Shown: piece by piece, positions 58,557-64,000 of the stretch
Layout: every line of letters begins with the position of its first letter
Position numbering within the stretch: the first letter of the stretch is position 1
Assembly: GCA_015075375.1 (NCBI GenBank)
Contig: JABTUM010000001.1
Location: forward strand, 181,201-245,200
Source: Planctomycetota bacterium
GTDB taxonomy: Bacteria; Planctomycetota; SZUA-567; H5-PLA8
Direction of reading: 5' to 3'
DNA length: 64,000 nucleotides
Program-made: the position numbers and the translations under genes
Notes under the pieces: model-generated
The model's input: only the letters and a program-made list of their open reading frames with translations
Databases searched by the model: none
What the model was told of the DNA's origin: nothing

Positions 58557-61500
58557 ATGGCCAGGCGTACCAAGGCCACGCAGGACGGCTTGGCGTCCTT
58601 GTGGACGCGCTTTGAACTTCCGGATCTTCCGGAAGAGGCCCTCTTTCGTCCCGGCGGAAACGCCCTGCTTGGACAGGATCGCCAGAACGGCGCATCCGTC
58701 CGCATTCTGACCGGTTCCACGCTGCTCCCGTCCGCCAGTGCGCGCGCGCTTTTCGAAGCGGCGTTGTGGTCGCGCGCCCGCCATAGCGGATTGCCCGAAC
58801 TGAGCTTCGCCGGGGCCGACACGCGCGGATGGGCCGTCGTCATCACGCACCGTGAAGGCCCCACGCTCGAAGACCATTACGGACTCCTGGCCGGACATGC
58901 CGCCGAAGCCGAAGCGCTGCAGCACTGGGCCGAGATGTGCCACTTGGTCGCCGCGGTACACCAAGCCGGTTTCTTGCTACTCAGCGCCGGGTTGGGCGAA
59001 TTCGTGCTGGAGGCCAAGCTGCGCCGCATCTGCCTGGCCCAATGCGCCTGGCCGCTCCCGCTCGAAAGCAGCCACGCACGCGAGGATCTGCGCGGCCTCG
59101 CGATGCTCGGCCACCTGGATTACCTCGCCCCCGAGCAGGCGCCGCCCAACGGCCTCGATCCGCTGCTGCTCACGCCCGCCACCGACGTCTTCGCGCTCGG
59201 CGCGGGCCTGTACCGCATGCTCTCGGGGCTGGCCATTCATCCCGGCGCCGCGAAGCCAGGCGTCTCCATGAAAGAGGCGCTGGAGCAGGTGCGTTCCGGC
59301 CGCATTCCCGAACTGGAGTCGATCCGCAAAGACCTCAGCCCCGGCACGCTCGAACTGGTTGCGCGCTGCCTGGAACGCGATCCGCGCAAGCGCTTCCCTC
59401 ATGCGGGCGACCTGACGCGCGCCGTCATCGCGCAGTTGAAGCGCATGCGCGCCGCCGTCCCCGACCTTCCCGGCTTGCCCGGCGGGAATGGGAAGCCGCG
59501 CACCGACTTCCCCAAGCACGCGGTCCTCGACGAACGCCTGCAAGGGCACTTGGACGGCCTGCTGGAATGGCTGAGCGCCACATATGGTTTGATGTTGAAA
59601 GCGGAAGATCGTGCCCCTGCGCCGGCGAGCCAGAGCGCTTCGGATCCGCGGGACTCCGCGAAGGGTCTCTCCGTCGTTTCGCCCGCGGCCGATAGCCATG
59701 CCGAACTGGACGACTTGGCCGCCGCCGAACTGGACCGCGAGACGTACCGCGCGGCGCAGGGCTCGAGCCTCGACGATTTGACTCGCTACCACCAGTTGCT
59801 CAAGGAGTCCAAGGAACGCGCCGAAAAGAAGGCGCAGCAGTCGCTCACGCAGCGCCTGGTGGGTTGGATCAGCGGGAAGGAAGAAGCGGAAAAGAAAGCG
59901 CGCGAGGAAGCCGAGGCGCGCGAGAACGCCGAACACGCGAGGCGCAAGCAAGAGTTGCTCCAGCGCCGCGCCGAGGCGCAGGCCGAACTGGCCGGATTGG
60001 AGCAAGGCCAGCGCACAACCTCGGAGGAACTCGAACGCGCGCGCGTGGCCAAGGAAGCCGCGGAGGCCGAATCGCGCCGGGCGCTGGAACGCCTGGAGGC
60101 CGCGAAAGTCGAGCGCGAAGCCAAACGCAAGGAAGCGGAGGAAGCGCGCGCCCGCGAAGAAGAAGAGCGCCGCCGCCTGGAAGCCGAAGACCGCCGCCGC
60201 CGCCTCGAAACCGCCCAGGCGGAGACGCTGCGCTTACAACAGGAAGAGGCCGCGCGCCAGCAGCAGGAGGCCGAAGCGCGGGCGGCCCACGAGAAGCGCG
60301 AACGCGAAGCCGCCGAAGCGCGCACCGCCGAAGCCGCGAAACGAGCGGAAGAAGAACAGCGCGCGGTTCAAGCGCGCGAAGCCGCCGCCCGCGAAGCGCG
60401 CGAACGCGCGGTCCGCGAACGCGAAGCGCAGGAAGCCCGCCTGCGCAAGCTGCGCGAAGAAGCCGAGCGCGTCCAGGCCGAGAACCAGGCGCGCGAAGCC
60501 GCCGCCGAAGCCCAGCGCCAGGCGCGTGAAGCGGCAGAATCGGTCAAACGCGAGGCCGAACGCGAACGCCAGGCCGCCGTATTGGCCGAACTGCGCAAAG
60601 AACTCGAACAGCTCACCGGGCAGCGCCAGCAGGCCGAAGCGCGCGCGAACGAACGCGCGGCCACGCTGGAGGAACTCAAGGCGCAGCAGGAGCGCGTCGA
60701 AGCGGCCTTGCTGGAAGCGCGCGCGCAGCAGGCAGAACGCGAACGCGCCGCCGAAGAAGCGCGGCGGCGCGAGGAAGACGCCCGGCGCAAGCGCAGCGAA
60801 CTGGAAGATTTGGAGCGCGACGAGCGCGCACTGCGCGAACGCATCGAACGCGAGAAAGCCGTTCTGGCCGAAGCTCAGCGCCGGAAAGAGGCGTTCGAAG
60901 CGCGGGAACAAGAAGAATTGGAAGCCCGCGCACGATTGGAGCACCGCCGCGCCGCCCTGGAATTGGAAGCCACCCGCGAACGCGAAGCCGCCGCTCAAAA
61001 AGCGCTCCAGGCCGCGAACGCGCGCAAGCAGGCGCTGGAAGCCGAAGCACGCAAGCACGAGCAAGAGGAGCGGCGCCTCCGCGCCGAGCGCGAGGCCCGC
61101 CTCAAAGCCGCGCTGGACAAAATCGCCGCACAAGCCGCCGAACAAGAGCGCCAGGCCGCAGCCGAGCGCCAAGCCTGGGAACAGCGCCAGGCCGCCGAGC
61201 GCCAAGCCTTGCGCGAACGCATCGCCAAGCGCGTCAGCCAGGAATGCCAGGCCCGCTTCGAGGCCGAGCAGCACGCCTACTCCGGCTCGCACGAGCCGCG
61301 CTGGGCGCGCGTGGAAGCGGCGCTCGACGCCCTGCCCAAGCGCGCCGAACGGTTGATCGGACAGTTGCACGCTTCGCGCGAAACGTACGCGCGCGCCGAG
61401 AGCGAAGCCTTCTGGATGCAGGAACGCGGCGCCCTGGAACGCGCCGCGCAGGAACGAGCCGACCACGAACGGATCATTCGGGAAGCACGGGAACGCAGGC

Positions 61501-63959
61501 AACGCGAGGAGTTGGAACTCATGTCCAAGCAGGATAAAGAGCGCGAAGAGCGCCAGAAGCAGACCGACGAGCGCGTCGAGAAGCAGCGCCTGGAGCGCGA
61601 GCAGAGCGACCAGGCCAAGCGCGAGCAGTTCGAGCGCGAAAAGGCGGAGAAGGAGAAGTCCGAAAGGTCGAAATCCGAAAAGGATAAGACCGATCGCGAC
61701 GCCGCCGAACGCGACGAACGCCAGAAGCGCGAGAAGTCCGAGAGCGAGGCGCTGGAGCGCGAGGAACTGGTCCGCAAGCTCCGCGACGAACTGGCCCAGA
61801 CACGCCAGCAGCTCGAACAGCGCACCGCCGACCTCGAGGCCGGCCTGGCCAAAGAACGCGAGGCCAAGGTCGCGGCGCTGAAAGAACGCAACGAGCTGGC
61901 CGAGGCCCGCGGTGCGCTGGAAGTCAAAGCAGCCGAGCTCTCCAAAAAGCTCGCCGGCGAAAGCGAGGGCAAGGAGGCGGCGCTTAAGAAGCGCGATGAG
62001 CTGTCCGAGGCCCGGCGCGAGTTGGAAGCGAAGATCGTCGAACTCGAAACCCGGTTGGGCGCCGAAAAGGAACGCCTCGAAGGGCTGCTCGTCGAGTACG
62101 CCGAAAAAGAAAAGCGCCTCCTCGACAAACAGGAAGAGCGCGAGTTGGAGCTGCAAATGCAGCTCGAGAAGCAGGAACTCGAATGGAAAGCGCGCGAGGA
62201 GAAGGAGCGCAAGTTCCGCGACGAGCGCGAGCACAAGGCGCGCGAGGAATGGGAGCGCAAGCTGCGCGAGGAACGCGCCGCCGCCGAGAAGGAACGCCGC
62301 GGCTACGAGGAGCAGGACGGCAAGCTCCGCGAAGAGCTGGCCGGGCTGCGCCGCGAAAGCGAAGTCCGAGAAGCGGAATTGAAGGTGCGCTTATCGACCG
62401 AGCGCGAGGCCAAGGAAGAAGCCCTCACCGAAAAGAGCCTGCTCGCCGAAGCCAAGGCCGAACTCGACGCGCGCGTCGCCGAACTCGAGAAACGCCTGGC
62501 TTCAGAAACCGATCTGAAGGACACCGCGCTCAAGAAGCGCAACGAACTGGCCGAAGCGCGCCGCGAACTGGAAGCGCGCGTCGCCGAATTGGACGGCATT
62601 CTTTCGCTGGAGCGCGACGCAAAAGAAACGGCGGTCCGGCGCGTGGCGGAACTGGCCGAAGCCAAGAAGGAGTTGGAAGGCAAAGCCAACGACCTGGAAC
62701 AGATGCTCAGCTTGGAGAAATCCGCCAAGGAAACGGCGCTCAAACGCGGCAACGAACTCTCCGAGGCGCGCAGCGAACTGGAAGCGCGCGTCGCGGACCT
62801 CGATTCGAGGTTCGGCGCCGAGCGCGAGGCCAAGCAGGCCCTGCAAAAAGATTTCGACGCGCTGGCCATCGCCAAGCGCGAACTGGATGCCAAAGCCGCC
62901 GAAACCAAGAGCTTGCTCGCCAGCGAGAAGCAGGCGCACCGCTTGGCCGCCGACGAACGCGAGAAGCAAGCCGGGCTGATCCGCGAGTTGCAGGGCCGCG
63001 GCGCAACGCTCGAAGCGGCGCTCAAAGCCGAACGGGAGGCGAAGGAGCGCGCGCTGCAGGAGCGCGATCAGGCCGTCGCACGGCACGAAGACGCCGCCGT
63101 CTACGGCCGGAAGGTGCGCGGCGAGTTCGAACGCTACAAGCAGGCGGCCTCGCACGGTATCGAGAGCCTGACGCAACAGTACCACCGCGCCATGTCGGAC
63201 CTCGCCACCGAGAACACGAACCTCACGCAGCAGTTCAAGAACGCCTGCGTGCAGCTCGATGAATTCAAAAAGCGTTACGACACGCTCACTCAGGCCGGCA
63301 GCCACATCCAGAGCCAGATCGATTCGTTCTCGAAGGAACTGGGCGCGCGGCTCTCGCGCGTGCTCCAGGAATCCGACGGCAAGGACCTGCCGCCCGAGCC
63401 ACCGCCACCCGATAAACCTAAACCGCAGCAGGCCGGTGCGCCGAAGCCGGCCATGGTGAGCTCGGACCCTAAGCAAGCGGCGGCGCCGGAAGCGCCCAAG
63501 GTTCCGCCGCAGCCGGTCGTCGCCCCGGGCGCTCAGGCTCCTGCCGTTCTGTCCGCTCCGTCCGCTCCGGCGCAACCCGCGCCGCAGCCGGCTCCCGCGC
63601 CGGTGAAGGCCGAAGCGCCTGCGCAGCCGAAAGCCGAAACGCCGTCCAAGCCCGCGGCTCCGGCGCCCAAACCCCCGTCCCCCGCCCCGCCGCCCGCGGC
63701 GCAGGCGCCCGCACCGCCACCGCAGCCCAAGCAAGCGGCGGCCTCGGCGGCTGCGCCCAGCGCGGCGCCGGCCGGACCGGCCAAACCGGGAACGCAAGGG
63801 TATATCAAGCACGAGACGGTGATTACCGAGGCGGTGCCGAAGAAGCCTTCGGACCGCCAGCCCGTTCAGCCCGCCGCGCCGGCCGCCAGCAAGCAGCCGC
63901 CGCCGGACGACAGGAACAAGGGTGGCGGGAACTTGTTCTCGCGCATCTTCAAGAAATAG
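58557..63959 (+). CDS. Pseudokinase fused to a giant coiled coil
   Basis: 1800 residues. Residues 1 to about 285 have a protein-kinase fold: the activation-segment end YLAPEQAP (188-195), the aF helix TDVFALGAGLYRMLSGL (209-225), and the Arg-containing CLERDPRKRFP are kept. But the VAIK lysine, the HRD loop (here HQAGFLLLSAGLGEFVLE, from 135), and the DFG are all lost, so it is a predicted pseudokinase. A linker then leads to about 1200 residues of coiled coil (405-1600), broken near 880-960. Exact 35-residue repeats occur at 1104-1173 and 1286-1495. The last 190 residues are Pro/Ala-rich, ending GNLFSRIFKK. No signal or membrane span. Confidence 0.85.
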   Translation: MARRTKATQDGLASLWTRFELPDLPEEALFRPGGNALLGQDRQNGASVRILTGSTLLPSASARALFEAALWSRARHSGLPELSFAGADTRGWAVVITHREGPTLEDHYGLLAGHAAEAEALQHWAEMCHLVAAVHQAGFLLLSAGLGEFVLEAKLRRICLAQCAWPLPLESSHAREDLRGLAMLGHLDYLAPEQAPPNGLDPLLLTPATDVFALGAGLYRMLSGLAIHPGAAKPGVSMKEALEQVRSGRIPELESIRKDLSPGTLELVARCLERDPRKRFPHAGDLTRAVIAQLKRMRAAVPDLPGLPGGNGKPRTDFPKHAVLDERLQGHLDGLLEWLSATYGLMLKAEDRAPAPASQSASDPRDSAKGLSVVSPAADSHAELDDLAAAELDRETYRAAQGSSLDDLTRYHQLLKESKERAEKKAQQSLTQRLVGWISGKEEAEKKAREEAEARENAEHARRKQELLQRRAEAQAELAGLEQGQRTTSEELERARVAKEAAEAESRRALERLEAAKVEREAKRKEAEEARAREEEERRRLEAEDRRRRLETAQAETLRLQQEEAARQQQEAEARAAHEKREREAAEARTAEAAKRAEEEQRAVQAREAAAREARERAVREREAQEARLRKLREEAERVQAENQAREAAAEAQRQAREAAESVKREAERERQAAVLAELRKELEQLTGQRQQAEARANERAATLEELKAQQERVEAALLEARAQQAERERAAEEARRREEDARRKRSELEDLERDERALRERIEREKAVLAEAQRRKEAFEAREQEELEARARLEHRRAALELEATREREAAAQKALQAANARKQALEAEARKHEQEERRLRAEREARLKAALDKIAAQAAEQERQAAAERQAWEQRQAAERQALRERIAKRVSQECQARFEAEQHAYSGSHEPRWARVEAALDALPKRAERLIGQLHASRETYARAESEAFWMQERGALERAAQERADHERIIREARERRQREELELMSKQDKEREERQKQTDERVEKQRLEREQSDQAKREQFEREKAEKEKSERSKSEKDKTDRDAAERDERQKREKSESEALEREELVRKLRDELAQTRQQLEQRTADLEAGLAKEREAKVAALKERNELAEARGALEVKAAELSKKLAGESEGKEAALKKRDELSEARRELEAKIVELETRLGAEKERLEGLLVEYAEKEKRLLDKQEERELELQMQLEKQELEWKAREEKERKFRDEREHKAREEWERKLREERAAAEKERRGYEEQDGKLREELAGLRRESEVREAELKVRLSTEREAKEEALTEKSLLAEAKAELDARVAELEKRLASETDLKDTALKKRNELAEARRELEARVAELDGILSLERDAKETAVRRVAELAEAKKELEGKANDLEQMLSLEKSAKETALKRGNELSEARSELEARVADLDSRFGAEREAKQALQKDFDALAIAKRELDAKAAETKSLLASEKQAHRLAADEREKQAGLIRELQGRGATLEAALKAEREAKERALQERDQAVARHEDAAVYGRKVRGEFERYKQAASHGIESLTQQYHRAMSDLATENTNLTQQFKNACVQLDEFKKRYDTLTQAGSHIQSQIDSFSKELGARLSRVLQESDGKDLPPEPPPPDKPKPQQAGAPKPAMVSSDPKQAAAPEAPKVPPQPVVAPGAQAPAVLSAPSAPAQPAPQPAPAPVKAEAPAQPKAETPSKPAAPAPKPPSPAPPPAAQAPAPPPQPKQAAASAAAPSAAPAGPAKPGTQGYIKHETVITEAVPKKPSDRQPVQPAAPAASKQPPPDDRNKGGGNLFSRIFKK
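61866..62075 (+). repeat. 35-residue coiled-coil repeat, block 1
   Basis: Two adjacent 105-base units (residues 1104-1173). Each unit follows the pattern K-x-x-ALKxRxELxEARxxLE then a second helix half with VELETRLxxE. Five heptads per unit, 35 residues exactly. Confidence 0.75.
62412..63041 (+). repeat. 35-residue coiled-coil repeat, block 2
   Basis: Six tandem 105-base units (residues 1286-1495) with the same pattern as block 1, for example KETALKRGNELSEARSELEA. The last two units are the most diverged. No frame slip between units. Confidence 0.78.
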
Positions 63960-64000
63960 AGTTCAAGCGAACGAGCGGTCAGGACCGTGAACCGGCGCGC

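Noticed and set aside
60234..62234. A 666-residue hydrophobic frame on the minus strand inside the coiled-coil region
   Set aside because: It is the mirror of a Glu/Lys/Arg-rich coding sequence; the Leu/Phe-rich product is an artefact of codon use opposite the coiled coil.
1..64000. CRISPR arrays, tRNA or rRNA genes, and insertion sequences
   Set aside because: No direct-repeat/spacer pattern, no cloverleaf with TTC-type T-loop, and no transposase or terminal inverted repeats were found on reading; the short spacers were checked.

Overview
The window is a gene-dense, high-GC bacterial chromosome segment with 51 protein-coding genes that I can support. I see no tRNA, rRNA, CRISPR array or insertion sequence. 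Several traits suggest a member of the PVC/planctomycete-Lentisphaerae type or a related uncultured lineage: a GntR-LacI hybrid regulator beside secreted beta-propeller proteins, many exported HEAT-repeat proteins, FG-GAP and PEGA domains, zinc-ribbon/TPR membrane proteins, a FloA homologue with a proline-rich partner, and a GyrA with a non-standard quinolone pocket. This placement is an inference from gene style; no rRNA or clear phylogenetic marker was tested.

Layout. 60-6640 (+): a PEGA/TPR membrane protein, then a glycine-cleavage cluster (gcvH, gcvPA, a YbjQ-family gene, gcvPB) and a lipoate-protein ligase that could load GcvH; gcvT is not in the window. 6763-11471: a phosphoesterase, a dual-specificity phosphatase, an FxsA-like membrane protein, a metallo-beta-lactamase-fold hydrolase, and a floA plus proline-rich partner pair. 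18537-11483 (-): a GntR/LacI-type regulator followed by three exported beta-propeller proteins with short gaps, a likely regulated operon. A large exported HEAT protein diverges from it, across a spacer with inverted GTAAACAT elements. 21751-28899: a LarA-type racemase, a dynamin-like GTPase, a GT2 glycosyltransferase, an exported unknown with an unusual leader, a rhodanese/DUF5990-like pair, and nadA with a good promoter.

28564-34187: two paralogous metallophosphoesterases, a 48-residue very basic protein, an STN/HEAT exported protein, a pteridine-reductase-like SDR and a YihX-like HAD enzyme. 34291-38609: a zinc-ribbon membrane protein, gyrA and a small membrane protein. 38676-41010: a MarR regulator overlapping a CLC chloride-transport gene. 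41000-49290: an exported SGNH hydrolase, membrane and cytosolic unknowns, a glycosidase-like TIM-barrel protein, a PHP phosphoesterase, and three tandem paralogous exported proteins. 49301-54767 (-): an exported HEAT protein and a 1330-residue TPR/zinc-ribbon/FG-GAP scaffold. 54958-57358 (-): a Trm112-like protein, a protein made of four ClpX-type zinc modules, a HAD enzyme and an unknown. 57678-63959 (+): an exported HEAT protein and an 1800-residue pseudokinase fused to a very long coiled coil.

The most novel candidates are the pseudokinase/coiled-coil protein with its exact 35-residue repeats, the four-module ClpX-type zinc protein, the GntR/LacI-beta-propeller operon with its candidate operators, and the 1330-residue membrane scaffold.
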